Assembly (NCBI GenBank): GCA_965268675.1
Contig: OZ254179.1
Location: forward strand, 1,054,001 to 1,118,000
Length of the DNA: 64,000 nt
Direction of reading: 5' to 3'
Source: AAA044-D11 sp009705075
Lineage (GTDB): Bacteria > Actinomycetota > Actinomycetes > Nanopelagicales > Nanopelagicaceae
Below the pieces are notes generated by a model, which had not been told where the DNA came from, did not search any database, and worked only from the letters and a program-made list of their open reading frames with translations. Below, piece by piece: positions 7,949 to 16,349 of the stretch (position 1 is the first letter of the stretch; each line of letters opens with the position of its first letter). The position numbers and the translations under genes were made by a program.

Positions 7949-8755
7949 TTACGTAGTACGAGATCCGATTAACTCTCCTGCTGCGCTTACAAGCAATAAA
8001 ACATCTAGCAGCGCAACTAGCATAAGCAATTTGAAGAGAATAAATCTTGGGGCAAAGATGCTTAAGGTGGAGGCGATTATTCCGATAACAAGAATTGTGG
8101 TGTTTGGTTTGGCGCTATGCAAAATTATTGTTGCGGCAATAAGAAACGCGGCTGTTATGAACCGAGATGGAATTCGACCCAACGTGATTGGCAAACTGGT
8201 AATACCACTAGCTTTATCTTCTTTGAAATCCTTGAGGACATTTGCGAAATGAGCCGACATTCCAAGTAAGCCACCGGCCCAATACATCCAAAGAGGTGGT
8301 GTGCGATCGGTTGAGATTACGAGAGCTGCAGGAAGAAGAGCGAATGCAAATGCGTATGGGAGAGGTGAAAACGCAGTTGGTTTCAGGTAGAAGTTGTAGG
8401 AGACGCCAAGTCCGATACCAAGGATTGAAATCGCACCGGCTTTAAGCCCAAGTGGTCCGATGAGATTAACGATAATTGCGATTGGTAGGACGATGAAGAT
8501 TGCACGCTTGAGTGCTGCAGGCTTCAATTCACCCGTGACAAGTGGTTTATTCATGCGATTATGTTTTAAATCATCGCGAAAGTCATGAAGATCATTGGTC
8601 CAGCCAACTACTAGTTGGCCTAAAAAGATTCCAAATGCAATGAGATAGGCCGGGCCTTCCCACCAGAGTTTGATGGCGAGAATAAAGGTAATAAATGTGA
8701 CGAGCAGGGTTGGGCCAAGGTGCGCGGCTATTAAATATCCCTTAATTTTTGCCAT
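7949..8755 (-). CDS. UbiA-family prenyltransferase
   Basis: An integral membrane protein of 268 residues from ATG 8755 with about eight hydrophobic helices. The two UbiA aspartate-rich motifs are present: NDLHDFRDD (about 54-62 in this numbering) and KDFKEDKASG (about 175-184). These bind the Mg-diphosphate of a prenyl donor; the acceptor cannot be told from sequence. Quinone (MenA-like), carotenoid elongase and lipid acceptors are all possible. An upstream ATG at 8794 would add 13 residues (MWSKK...), but those lie inside the second RNA-like element, so I prefer 8755. Neither start has a clear ribosome site. The gene is flanked by the two element copies in the same orientation. Confidence 0.8.
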   Translation of the reverse strand: MAKIKGYLIAAHLGPTLLVTFITFILAIKLWWEGPAYLIAFGIFLGQLVVGWTNDLHDFRDDLKHNRMNKPLVTGELKPAALKRAIFIVLPIAIIVNLIGPLGLKAGAISILGIGLGVSYNFYLKPTAFSPLPYAFAFALLPAALVISTDRTPPLWMYWAGGLLGMSAHFANVLKDFKEDKASGITSLPITLGRIPSRFITAAFLIAATIILHSAKPNTTILVIGIIASTLSIFAPRFILFKLLMLVALLDVLLLVSAAGELIGSRTT

Positions 8756-8771
8756 ATCAAAGAATAAGTGA

Positions 8772-8995
8772 TTAACAGTTTTTTTACTCCACATTTACTG
8801 CAACTATCGCCAACTTGATACTAGCTATCTTGAAATGGCGATCGGCCTACTAGCGAGAACAGGTAGGCCGCAATCCAAAATCCCTCTAACGAAGGGTAGG
8901 TGGCTTCGGGAAGAAATTCCCGGACCATCTGGCGAAAGCGTATAACAACTTCAACTTAGAATGTAGAAAAATGTTGCGAAATTGCAAACTACTTT
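8772..8995 (+). ncRNA. Duplicated ~220-nt structured RNA-like element, copy 2
   Basis: Second copy of the element at 7726-7945, same orientation, ~1.05 kb away. Plus-sense stems: ATCGCCA (8806-8812) with TGGCGAT (8836-8842); CGGCCTAC (8843-8850) with GTAGGCCG (8863-8870); CCCT (8882-8885) with AGGG (8893-8896); AGGTGG (8898-8903) with CCATCT (8925-8930) enclosing CGGGAA-GAAA-TTCCCG (8907-8922); and TTGCG-AAAT-TGCAA near 8974-8987 (one G-U). The GAAA loop is a GNRA tetraloop. The 3' end is 6 bases from the stop codon of the PH-like gene on the other strand. No T-run follows either copy. Confidence 0.5.
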
Positions 8996-9001
8996 GCTTC
9001 A

Positions 9002-9682
9002 TTAATCCTTTGTAACTTCTTTGGATTCTGAAACTAATTTGGGTTCCTCGGTTGGGATTCGCTCTTCAAGGCCTTCAATCTCTTTCATTACTCGCTCTAG
9101 GCCGTCGTTTACATAGATGAGAGCGAATGCTAGAAAGCGATTAAATTCTTCGCCGATATCTTTTTCGAATAGAAGGCCAGATGATTTTTTTCGATTAGAA
9201 ACATGGAAGATAAATTCTCCGCCGTCGGGACTAGCGCCGGCACCAACCCACTTATCGAAGCGCCACTCAGCGGTATTTGCCGAACCGTTGAAAATTACGC
9301 GATCAGTTGTTAAATAAACTTGACCGGTATCTTTGTAGACTCTAATTTCTTCGCCCGGAATAAAAGTTCCGCGTTGGGCGCCAACTCTGTAACGAATACC
9401 TGCAACAACTGGAATGCTAAAGCCCTGACTGGAGCCGACATATTGGCCAGCTGATCTACCTGATTCATGAAATTGTCCGATGCCGGCCCAAATTACATAT
9501 TCGCCATTTTTGGTAACCATTTCATGGTTCTCGGCATCTTCGCCAGCTTGCACGGCAATGAATGCCTCTTTTAGCCTTGCAAGTGTTGCAACATCTTCGG
9601 ACCACTCTTTATGAAGGCGTTCTACTTCGCGCTGTGCCTTCTTGCCCTTGGGGTCGCCGAGCAAATCATTTAAGAATCCCAT
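9002..9682 (-). CDS. PH/GRAM-like domain protein, function unknown
   Basis: 226 residues, no signal peptide. An N-terminal helical stretch (~10-50) is followed by a beta-rich middle (~60-175) with the pattern GQVYLTTDRVIFNG ... EWRFDKW, typical of bacterial PH/GRAM-like folds (GxLYLTdxRvvF). A helical region and a Glu/Lys-rich, probably disordered tail follow. Such proteins often bind lipids or peptides, but no substrate can be named here. It is followed downstream (minus sense) by copy 2 of the repeated element, 6 bases after its stop. Start ATG 9682; no strong ribosome site, possibly leaderless. Confidence 0.6.
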   Translation of the reverse strand: MGFLNDLLGDPKGKKAQREVERLHKEWSEDVATLARLKEAFIAVQAGEDAENHEMVTKNGEYVIWAGIGQFHESGRSAGQYVGSSQGFSIPVVAGIRYRVGAQRGTFIPGEEIRVYKDTGQVYLTTDRVIFNGSANTAEWRFDKWVGAGASPDGGEFIFHVSNRKKSSGLLFEKDIGEEFNRFLAFALIYVNDGLERVMKEIEGLEERIPTEEPKLVSESKEVTKD

Positions 9683-9727
9683 GCGTTTAGTATTCCATCC
9701 GCAACTGACAGAGTTGCGAGCGCACCA

Positions 9728-10183
9728 TCAAAGTGGCAATCCAAGTTGCTTGCGAAAGTTTAGGGAATCCCAAGCATCAAATCCTGAAACTACTTGACCG
9801 CCTTCGACTTGATCGATGCTTACGCCATCAACCGATACCTTCTTATTAGATGGCGGCAATCCTTCGAGCGGACCGGTTTGGGTTCCGGTTAAATGCCACT
9901 TGGTAACAACTTGGTTTCCTTCAACGATTACATCATCAATGCGGAAATGAATGTCGGGAAATGCAAGTTGCCATTCGCGCCATTTGGTTCTAAAACTTTC
10001 GCGGCCAGTTCCAAATTGGGGATCGTTTCCAACAGTATTTTCTGAGATGAATTTATCGATTGCACTTTCATCGCCTTGATTCCAAATTTCTTCAAAAAAG
10101 TCTTTCGCAATTTGGCGGATTTCTTCCCGCTTTTGGGCGGTATCACCCTCAGTTTTCTCACTGTTATTTGCAAGGTCAGCCAT
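9728..10183 (-). CDS. SnoaL-like / ester-cyclase family protein
   Basis: 151 residues with the alpha+beta-barrel pattern of the SnoaL/NTF2-like family: an N-terminal helix (IRQIAKDFFEEIWNQGD), a mid-chain WREWQLAFPDIHFRIDDVIVEGNQVVTKWHLTGTQ-type segment at ~66-102, and the usual G.xP..kkVsvdGvsid block at ~108-128. The family includes polyketide cyclases and many small uncharacterised isomerase- or hydrolase-like proteins, so the reaction is unknown. A CATAAT box 8 bases upstream of ATG 10183 suggests a leaderless transcript. It lies 45 bases upstream of the PH-like gene on the same strand. Confidence 0.75.
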   Translation of the reverse strand: MADLANNSEKTEGDTAQKREEIRQIAKDFFEEIWNQGDESAIDKFISENTVGNDPQFGTGRESFRTKWREWQLAFPDIHFRIDDVIVEGNQVVTKWHLTGTQTGPLEGLPPSNKKVSVDGVSIDQVEGGQVVSGFDAWDSLNFRKQLGLPL

Positions 10184-10286
10184 AGGCGCAATTATGGGGG
10201 TTTCTGTGGGATTCGTAACAATCCGTTATCAATTCGTTATCTGCTCGCCTTGATTTCGACTAACAGGAGTGGTGGAGTTGACCCAC

Positions 10287-10318
10287 TGAAACGGGCGGGC
10301 ACCCTCCTGTCCGTTTCA
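10287..10318. promoter_or_regulatory. 8-bp inverted repeat upstream of sugar-binding protein 1
   Basis: TGAAACGG (10287-10294) and CCGTTTCA (10311-10318) form perfect 8-bp arms with a 16-base spacer, ~50 bases upstream of the substrate-binding-protein start at 10367. Half-sites of the TGAAACG type are typical of LacI-family operators, but the spacer is long, so an RNA hairpin in the 5' leader is equally possible. No LacI-type gene is present in the window. Confidence 0.5.
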
Positions 10319-10366
10319 TCAAACCACTAGAACTTGGGGTTCGCCCTGAGCAAGGAGAAAATATAA

Positions 10367-11602
10367 ATGAAGAAGATCGGTCTACGTCGCCTTAGCGCGA
10401 TCGCAGCAGTATCGCTTTCAGCAACAGTCTTGTCAGTTTTGCCAGCTCACGCTGCAACAACTATCAAGATTATTACACCTAACTACACAGATGCGATGCC
10501 TGCTTATTACGCAGATCTAAACGCGCGTTTCGAAGCTGCAAATCCTGGTATCAAGGTTGAACACACAAACCTTTCATGGGATGACATCCTTGTTAAGGGT
10601 CGTACTTTGGTGGCAACAAACTCAACACCAGACATCATGAACCTAAACACATTCTCAGACTATGCAGCACAAGATCTTCTATACAAGGCAACAGATATTT
10701 TTGATGCAAAGACACTTGCTGACTTCGTGCCAGCATTTATCGATAACTCAAAGTACAACGGAACTGCATATGCTGTTCCAGACCTTGCATCAGCACGTAT
10801 GTTCTTCTACAACAAGAAGATTCTTTACACATCAGGCGTTAAGAAGGTTCCAACAACTTGGGCCGAAGTAACAGCTGCTGCAAAGAAGATCAAGAAGGCG
10901 TATCCAAACGTTTACCCAATCGCGATCCCTCTAGGATCTGAAGAAGCTCAAGGCGAATTCGCTATCTGGGCCGGCGGAAACAACGGACGCTACTTCGATG
11001 ACAAGACAAAGAAGTGGGTTATTAACTCAAAGGAGAACGTTGCGACTCTCAAGTACTTGACCTCTTTGGTTAAGGCTGGATTGACACAACCAAGCCCTGC
11101 ATCAACAAACCGTACTGATGCTTTCAAGCTATTTGCTCAAGGCAAAGTTGGAATGATCAATGCTTCTGTGTTCTTCCCATCAACACTCAAGGATTACAAG
11201 AGCAAGGTCGATTACGGCGTCGCTCCATTCCCACACTCACCAACCGGAAAGTCAATCACTCTTGGCGTTCAGGATTACTTCATGGCATTCAAGAAGCCAG
11301 GAAACGCAGAAGCAGTTAAGGCATGGATGAACTTCTTGTTCCAGCCATCTAACTACGCAGGATTCCTAAAGGCTGCTGGTGGATTCATTCCAGCAACAAA
11401 GTCAGCTTCAACAGCTGTGGACTCTTCATTGCTTCCATTCATCAACCAACTTCCAAACGCAATCTTCTACCCAGGAGATCTAGCTGCTTGGCCAAAGGTT
11501 GCAGGAACTCTTGCTACCCAAGTTGGTACAGGAGTTATCTATGATGCCAAGGGCGTTCTAGATAAGATCCAAAAGGTTGCAGTTGCTGCAGGTACTAAGT
11601 AA
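10367..11602 (+). CDS. ABC sugar transporter substrate-binding protein 1
   Basis: 411 residues of the extracellular solute-binding family 1 (sugar class): an N-terminal signal peptide (~1-29, cleavage after AHA), then the IKIITPNYTDAMPAYYADLNARFEA-type start and the typical KVPTTWAEVTAAAKKI segment near 158. No lipobox cysteine is seen, so it would be released by signal peptidase I. A strong ribosome site (AAGGAG) precedes ATG 10367. Codons are strongly biased to AAG, AAC and TTC, unlike most neighbours, suggesting very high expression. It heads the operon with two permeases and a TIM-barrel gene. The ligand is unknown; an amino-sugar or peptidoglycan-derived glycoside is a guess from downstream genes. 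Confidence 0.9.
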   Translation: MKKIGLRRLSAIAAVSLSATVLSVLPAHAATTIKIITPNYTDAMPAYYADLNARFEAANPGIKVEHTNLSWDDILVKGRTLVATNSTPDIMNLNTFSDYAAQDLLYKATDIFDAKTLADFVPAFIDNSKYNGTAYAVPDLASARMFFYNKKILYTSGVKKVPTTWAEVTAAAKKIKKAYPNVYPIAIPLGSEEAQGEFAIWAGGNNGRYFDDKTKKWVINSKENVATLKYLTSLVKAGLTQPSPASTNRTDAFKLFAQGKVGMINASVFFPSTLKDYKSKVDYGVAPFPHSPTGKSITLGVQDYFMAFKKPGNAEAVKAWMNFLFQPSNYAGFLKAAGGFIPATKSASTAVDSSLLPFINQLPNAIFYPGDLAAWPKVAGTLATQVGTGVIYDAKGVLDKIQKVAVAAGTK

Positions 11603-11643
11603 TTAGTTCTCAAGCAACACGCAATAACTAAGTAGTAAACGAG

Positions 11644-11687
11644 ATAGGGTCTTGGAAGGTTAAAAGCCACCAAGGCCCTATTTCTTA
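11644..11687 (+). terminator. Hairpin between binding-protein and permease genes (operon 1)
   Basis: ATAGGGTCTTGG (11644-11655) pairs with CCAAGGCCCTAT (11670-11681) over 12 bp with one G-U, loop 14, followed by TTTCTTAAG. It lies 42 bases after the binding-protein stop and 77 before the permease. It probably acts as a partial terminator and mRNA 3' stabiliser, setting binding protein above permease. Confidence 0.75.
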
Positions 11688-11758
11688 AGTAAAGTTCGCA
11701 AAGTATTCCGTAGCTTTAACTAAGATTTTTATTAGAGTTTTTAAAAGGAGCGATTGCT

Positions 11759-12691
11759 TTGACTGCAATAAGTTTGGATGGCAACAAAGTAAATAAAGTG
11801 AAGAAGCGTCGCCCAGCTAACTCAGTTATAAGCGCTCTGCCGTGGATTGGCCCGGCAATACTTTTAATTCTCCTGGTGGTTGTCTGGCCAGCGATTGAGT
11901 TAATTCGAATTTCACTTACCAAGATAACTTCAGCTGGCTCACTTGAAGGTTTTAATGGGCTTGGTAACTACAAACTTTTATTTGAAAATCCAGATCTAAA
12001 GACCATTGCAATTCGCACTGTTATCTGGGTATTAAGCGTTGTCTTTTTAACTGTGATCATCTCACTCCCCCTTGCCCAATTAATTAATCAGAGCTTCCCA
12101 GGACGCAAATTTGTGCGCTGGGCGATGATTGTTCCGTGGGCTGCTTCTGTTGTTATGACTTCAATTATTTGGAAGTGGATGCTGGAACTTACCTCTGGCG
12201 AATTCAATTTAACGCTTCGCCAACTTGGAATTCAAAATGGACAGCCAGTTGATTGGCTTAGAGATCCAAGATTCTCCTTTTATGTTCTGATTTGGGTCGC
12301 AGTCTTTGTCTCGATTCCCTTCACAACATTCGTTCTCTTAGCTGGGCTGCAATCAATCCCACATGACATCATCGAAGCGGCACAGGTAGATGGAGCTAGT
12401 GCGTGGCAGGTCTATCGTGGAATTAAATTCCCACTGCTACGAAATTCGCTCTTGATTGCCACAATCATTAATTTAATCAACGTCTTTAACTCCTTCCCTA
12501 TTATTTGGGCGCTGACGCGAGGTGGCCCGGGCTATAACACCGATACGACAACTACCTTTGCCTACAAGATGGCCTTCGTTGAATACAACATGGGGCCATC
12601 GACCGCTCTTGGTGTAATTAACTTTGGCTTCATTATGTTGATTGTGCTGATTTATCTGCGCGTCACTAAAGCGACTCGAGATCAAGCATGA
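11759..12691 (+). CDS. ABC sugar transporter permease (MalF type) 1
   Basis: 310 residues with six predicted membrane helices after a basic N-terminus. The ATPase-contacting EAA loop is clear at ~206 (EAAQVDGASAWQVYRGIKFP). It starts at TTG 11759 with AAAGGAG eight bases upstream. It overlaps the next permease by 4 bases, indicating translational coupling. It forms the inner-membrane channel with the 12688 permease for import of the ligand of binding protein 1. No ATP-binding subunit is encoded nearby. Confidence 0.9.
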   Translation: MTAISLDGNKVNKVKKRRPANSVISALPWIGPAILLILLVVVWPAIELIRISLTKITSAGSLEGFNGLGNYKLLFENPDLKTIAIRTVIWVLSVVFLTVIISLPLAQLINQSFPGRKFVRWAMIVPWAASVVMTSIIWKWMLELTSGEFNLTLRQLGIQNGQPVDWLRDPRFSFYVLIWVAVFVSIPFTTFVLLAGLQSIPHDIIEAAQVDGASAWQVYRGIKFPLLRNSLLIATIINLINVFNSFPIIWALTRGGPGYNTDTTTTFAYKMAFVEYNMGPSTALGVINFGFIMLIVLIYLRVTKATRDQA

Positions 12692-13551
12692 GCCGGGCGC
12701 AGAAAGTGAAGAAGGATAAAGTGAAATTCATCTGGACGCCGAAGAAGGCCGCCACAGCCATAAGCGCATATATGGTCGGTCTCTTCTTTATCTATCCATA
12801 TATAAATATGTTGTTGACTTCGCTAAAGCCACATGGCGAACTTTATTCAACGCCAACAAAGCGACTTCCAAAGTCTTGGCAATTCGATAACTACATCGAG
12901 GTTTGGTCCAAAGCACCGATTGCGGACTTCCTAAAGGCAAGCGTTGTGGTCTCAGTTTGCGCAACACTTCTGGTGCTAATTGTTTCGGTACCTGCTGCAT
13001 ATTACGTAGCGCGAAATCGTTTCAAAGGGCGCTCTGCTTTCTTACTGTTAGTTCTTGCAACTCAGATGTTCTCTCCTACCGCTTTGATTATCGGAATCTT
13101 CCGCGAAGTTAAGTTCTTCGGACTTCTAGATACTTGGCCAGCACTAATTGTTGTCAACGCTGGCTTTAACCTCGCCTTTGCGGTCTGGCTGCTCTCTGGC
13201 TTCTTTGCCAGTGTTCCGGTTGAGATCGAAGAGGCTGCAATGGTGGATGGTTGCACGAGATTCCAAGCGCTTCGTCGAATTGTTCTTCCCGTAACTTTGC
13301 CAGGTCTAGTAACTGCTGTGATCTTTACCTTTGTTGCTACTTGGAACGAGTTCACCGTCGCACTTACCGTTATAAGTTCTCCTGCTCGTCAACCAATTTC
13401 AACAGGTATTACAACCTTCGTCGGACAGTATGACGTTGCTTGGGAGTACCTATTCACCACCACAGCAATTGCGATTATTCCGGTAGTTATTCTCTTCATC
13501 AGTATTGAAAAATACTTGGTGGGTGGATTAACTGCAGGCAGCGTCAAGTAA
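12688..13551 (+). CDS. ABC sugar transporter permease (MalG type) 1
   Basis: 287 residues with six membrane helices and the MalG-type pattern: FIYPYINMLLTSLKP near 33-48 and the EAA loop at ~182 (EAAMVDGCTRFQALRRIVLP). It overlaps the stop of the MalF-type permease by 4 bases (ATGA). The TIM-barrel gene follows after 7 bases, so it is probably co-transcribed. It partners with the 11759 permease. Confidence 0.9.
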   Translation: MSRAQKVKKDKVKFIWTPKKAATAISAYMVGLFFIYPYINMLLTSLKPHGELYSTPTKRLPKSWQFDNYIEVWSKAPIADFLKASVVVSVCATLLVLIVSVPAAYYVARNRFKGRSAFLLLVLATQMFSPTALIIGIFREVKFFGLLDTWPALIVVNAGFNLAFAVWLLSGFFASVPVEIEEAAMVDGCTRFQALRRIVLPVTLPGLVTAVIFTFVATWNEFTVALTVISSPARQPISTGITTFVGQYDVAWEYLFTTTAIAIIPVVILFISIEKYLVGGLTAGSVK

Positions 13552-13558
13552 ATCAACG

Positions 13559-14752
13559 ATGCAAGCCAACGCCTTTACCTTTCCCTATACCTTCTTTCGG
13601 CAAGGGGCAGATCAAGTATTAAGTGAGCTAAAGAGTTCGGGATTTACTGGAATAAATCTCGCACTTAATTATCACGGCTCTCGGGATTTTTTACTTCGAC
13701 AGGGACCACAACTCGAATACCTCGCTGATGGTTTTCACTATTACCTCCCCGATGAAAGCAAGTATGACAAGGGCGCAATTCGCCCTGCAGCTAGAGATCA
13801 TTTACTCGATAACAAGATGCTTGAGGGAGTTCTAAGCGCTGCAAAGAACCTTGGCATGGAAGTAAACGCTTGGGCAGTGTTTATGCATAATTCTGGAGTC
13901 GGAGTGATTGAACCAAGTGCGAGTGTTTTAAACGCCTTAGATAACCACTTCTTATCTGAACTCTGTCCTTCAAATCCACGAGTGCAGAATTATGCATTTG
14001 GAATGGTTGCAGATTTAAGTTCACGGGGCATCAAATCCATTGCAATGGAGTCAATGCATTGGCACGGGGCAAGACATGGCGAACACCATGAACGTTTCTT
14101 TATGGAGTTGAGCGCGGTAACCGAATTCTTAATCTCCCTCTGCTTCTGCGCTTCTTGTATTTCGAATTTTGATAAATCCGGCGGAGATGGCGCCGCGTTA
14201 AAGAGCAAGGTCGTTGCTGCCCTTCAACCATTCTTGAGTGATAAAGATCCTTGGCTGGGCAAAGTTGTAACAAAGGCGTTGCTGGCTGAAATCTTGGGTC
14301 CAGAGATTCTCGAATATTTAAAGGTACGCGAGCAAACCCTTGCCGATGTTTATAAGAAGATCTTTGAGATTGCATCGGCAAATAGCGTTGAAATTTCCTA
14401 TGTTGATCAATCCACGCTGCTTGATATGGAATCAACTTCGCCACTCGATTTGAGTTGGCTGGTCGGAATAAATCCTGAGCTAATTAAGAGCAGTGTTAGC
14501 GCTTTTAAGCCGCTGATTTATCGCAAGAGCGCAGCAGAAGTCGGCCAAGTTTTTGAACATTACAAGAATCGACTCAACACAAGGTTGAAACCAATTTTGC
14601 GGCCAACATTTCCAGATAACACTGAAGAGAAGACTTTGATTGAAAAGGTTTCAACTCTTCGCAATCTTGGTGCGACAGATATTGATTTCTATTTGCTTGA
14701 TACCTGGCGCCCAAGAGATTTAACTTGGGTTGCAACTGCGCTTAAGAATTAG
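13559..14752 (+). CDS. Unrecognised probable TIM-barrel protein
   Basis: 397 residues, no signal peptide; family not recognised. The alternating pattern (GFTGINLAL ... MEVNAWAVF ... GIKSIAMES ... WHGARHGEHHE, later GATDIDFYLLD) suggests a TIM barrel like glycoside-hydrolase-related or sugar-isomerase proteins. A CFCASC cluster near 196-201 and an adjacent His-rich segment (~162-170) could bind metal. It is the last gene of the importer-1 operon and its TAG overlaps the convergent D-aminoacylase stop. Context implies processing of the imported compound, perhaps a glycoside or amino-sugar conjugate. Confidence 0.6.
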   Translation: MQANAFTFPYTFFRQGADQVLSELKSSGFTGINLALNYHGSRDFLLRQGPQLEYLADGFHYYLPDESKYDKGAIRPAARDHLLDNKMLEGVLSAAKNLGMEVNAWAVFMHNSGVGVIEPSASVLNALDNHFLSELCPSNPRVQNYAFGMVADLSSRGIKSIAMESMHWHGARHGEHHERFFMELSAVTEFLISLCFCASCISNFDKSGGDGAALKSKVVAALQPFLSDKDPWLGKVVTKALLAEILGPEILEYLKVREQTLADVYKKIFEIASANSVEISYVDQSTLLDMESTSPLDLSWLVGINPELIKSSVSAFKPLIYRKSAAEVGQVFEHYKNRLNTRLKPILRPTFPDNTEEKTLIEKVSTLRNLGATDIDFYLLDTWRPRDLTWVATALKN

Positions 14753-16347
14753 CTATTTTGCCTAATTGAACGACCTGGCAATTCACTTGTGCGCTTGCCG
14801 CCATCTAGAGTTTTAATTCCGCTGATCCAAACGCTTTCAAATCCTGCTGCAGGAAGTCTTGGCTCTTCATATGTTGCACGATCTTTTACGGTTCCCGCAT
14901 CAAATAAAGTTAAATCAGCTACATAACCCGGGCGAATCAAGCCTCTATCTTTTAAGGATAAGCGCTTTGCTGGGCGACCAGTCATCCGATTGATTGCGCC
15001 CTCCATGGTCAAAATTTTCTCTTCGCGCGCATACACGCCAAGGTATCTAGCAAATGTTCCATAGCCTCTTGGATGTGGGCGATTGCCAGTCAAAATACCA
15101 TCAGTACCAACCATATGTTTTGGATGTTGCATGATTGCGCGGACATTTGGTTCATAGCCCGAATGCAAGATGCAGGATATTTTGAAATCTTCATCCACGA
15201 TTAAGTTGAGATAGAACTCGACAGGTTCTTTGCCTTCGGCTTTTGCAGCTTCAACCAGATAGACGCCGACATATTTCTCGTTGTGCTTCTGAGTTACGCC
15301 AGCGATTACGATGCAAGACCAATTAACGATGCCACCTTGGTTGCCGTCCGAACCACTTACATTTAAGTTATTGATGATCTTCAAGCGATTCTGCGGATCG
15401 ATAATCCTAGAGCGCATTGCCTCTTTGCCCCCTGCTTGGCACCATGATGGAAGTAATGCATGAAGATAAGTCGAGCCCGCAAGATATGGATAGGTATCGA
15501 GCGTTACATCAATACCTTCAGCATCTGCCTTAGCTAACTTTTCAAATAAGAGATCGGTCTTATCGTGGAATATCGGTGCGCTCATGTGGCAGTGCGTGAG
15601 GTTTAGCGCGCACTTCGATGCACGTGAAATATCGATACATTCATCAACGGCATCTAGAAAATTGGCGCCATAGTTGCGGTGGTGCGGTGAATAGAAGCCG
15701 CCATATTTGGCAACAACTGCGGCAAGTTTAGAAATCTCTTCGTTGCTGGCATACATCGCTGGAACGTAGGTAAGGCCGCCGGACATGCCAACCGCACCTT
15801 GCTTCATACCATCTTCAACAAGGGCAAGTTGGTGTCGTAATTGTTCTGGCGAAGCATCTCCAGGTTCATTACCGCAAGCCAACATGCGCACATTTCCATG
15901 TGGAATTAGGTAGGCAACATTTACTGCTGCGCCGCGATCAACGATATCTAAATAATCTTTAACCGATCTAAATTTCCAATCAATACCTGCGGGATCAGCG
16001 TTCCAACCAAATAATTGATCGCGCAAAACCGCAAGTGTTGTGTCATCTGATGGCACGTAACTGAGTCCATCTTGGCCAACAACTTCTAGCGTCACACCCT
16101 GAGTTACCTTTGAAAGGTGTTCGTGATCTGAAATTACTGCTAAATCTGAGTGGGCATGCATATCGATAAAGCCCGGACTTAGCGTTAAATCGGAGGCATC
16201 AACAATCTTGCCGCGTTCGTTGCCCTTAATTAACTTGCCGACTTCGGCAATTTTTCCATCAACAACAATTAAATCTTCTTTCACACCAACAGAACCGGAG
16301 CCATCAATAATTGTGGCCCCGCGAACTGTGAATGTGTTATCTGACAA
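14749..16347 (-). CDS. N-acyl-D-amino-acid deacylase (D-aminoacylase)
   Basis: 532 residues of the amidohydrolase superfamily, close to the usual D-aminoacylase length. Metal-binding HxH is at H64/H66 in GFIDMHAHSD; a further His appears in NLTHCHMSAP, and the C-terminal motif GILTGNRPHPRGYGTFARYLG-like block (about residues 416-436) is characteristic. It hydrolyses N-acyl-D-amino acids to D-amino acid plus carboxylate in the cytoplasm. It lies downstream of the SDR gene (2-base gap) in a minus-strand operon with RidA and a DSD1-like PLP enzyme, which together would handle D-amino acids. Acyl-D-amino acids from peptidoglycan fragments are plausible substrates. Confidence 0.88.
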   Translation of the reverse strand: MSDNTFTVRGATIIDGSGSVGVKEDLIVVDGKIAEVGKLIKGNERGKIVDASDLTLSPGFIDMHAHSDLAVISDHEHLSKVTQGVTLEVVGQDGLSYVPSDDTTLAVLRDQLFGWNADPAGIDWKFRSVKDYLDIVDRGAAVNVAYLIPHGNVRMLACGNEPGDASPEQLRHQLALVEDGMKQGAVGMSGGLTYVPAMYASNEEISKLAAVVAKYGGFYSPHHRNYGANFLDAVDECIDISRASKCALNLTHCHMSAPIFHDKTDLLFEKLAKADAEGIDVTLDTYPYLAGSTYLHALLPSWCQAGGKEAMRSRIIDPQNRLKIINNLNVSGSDGNQGGIVNWSCIVIAGVTQKHNEKYVGVYLVEAAKAEGKEPVEFYLNLIVDEDFKISCILHSGYEPNVRAIMQHPKHMVGTDGILTGNRPHPRGYGTFARYLGVYAREEKILTMEGAINRMTGRPAKRLSLKDRGLIRPGYVADLTLFDAGTVKDRATYEEPRLPAAGFESVWISGIKTLDGGKRTSELPGRSIRQNS

Positions 16348-16349
16348 CT

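Noticed and set aside
7726..8995. Reading the duplicated element as integron attC sites
   Set aside because: Position after stop codons fits, but no proper RYYYAAC/GTTRRRY core pair is present (CTCTAAC/GTTAGAG deviates) and no integrase is seen.
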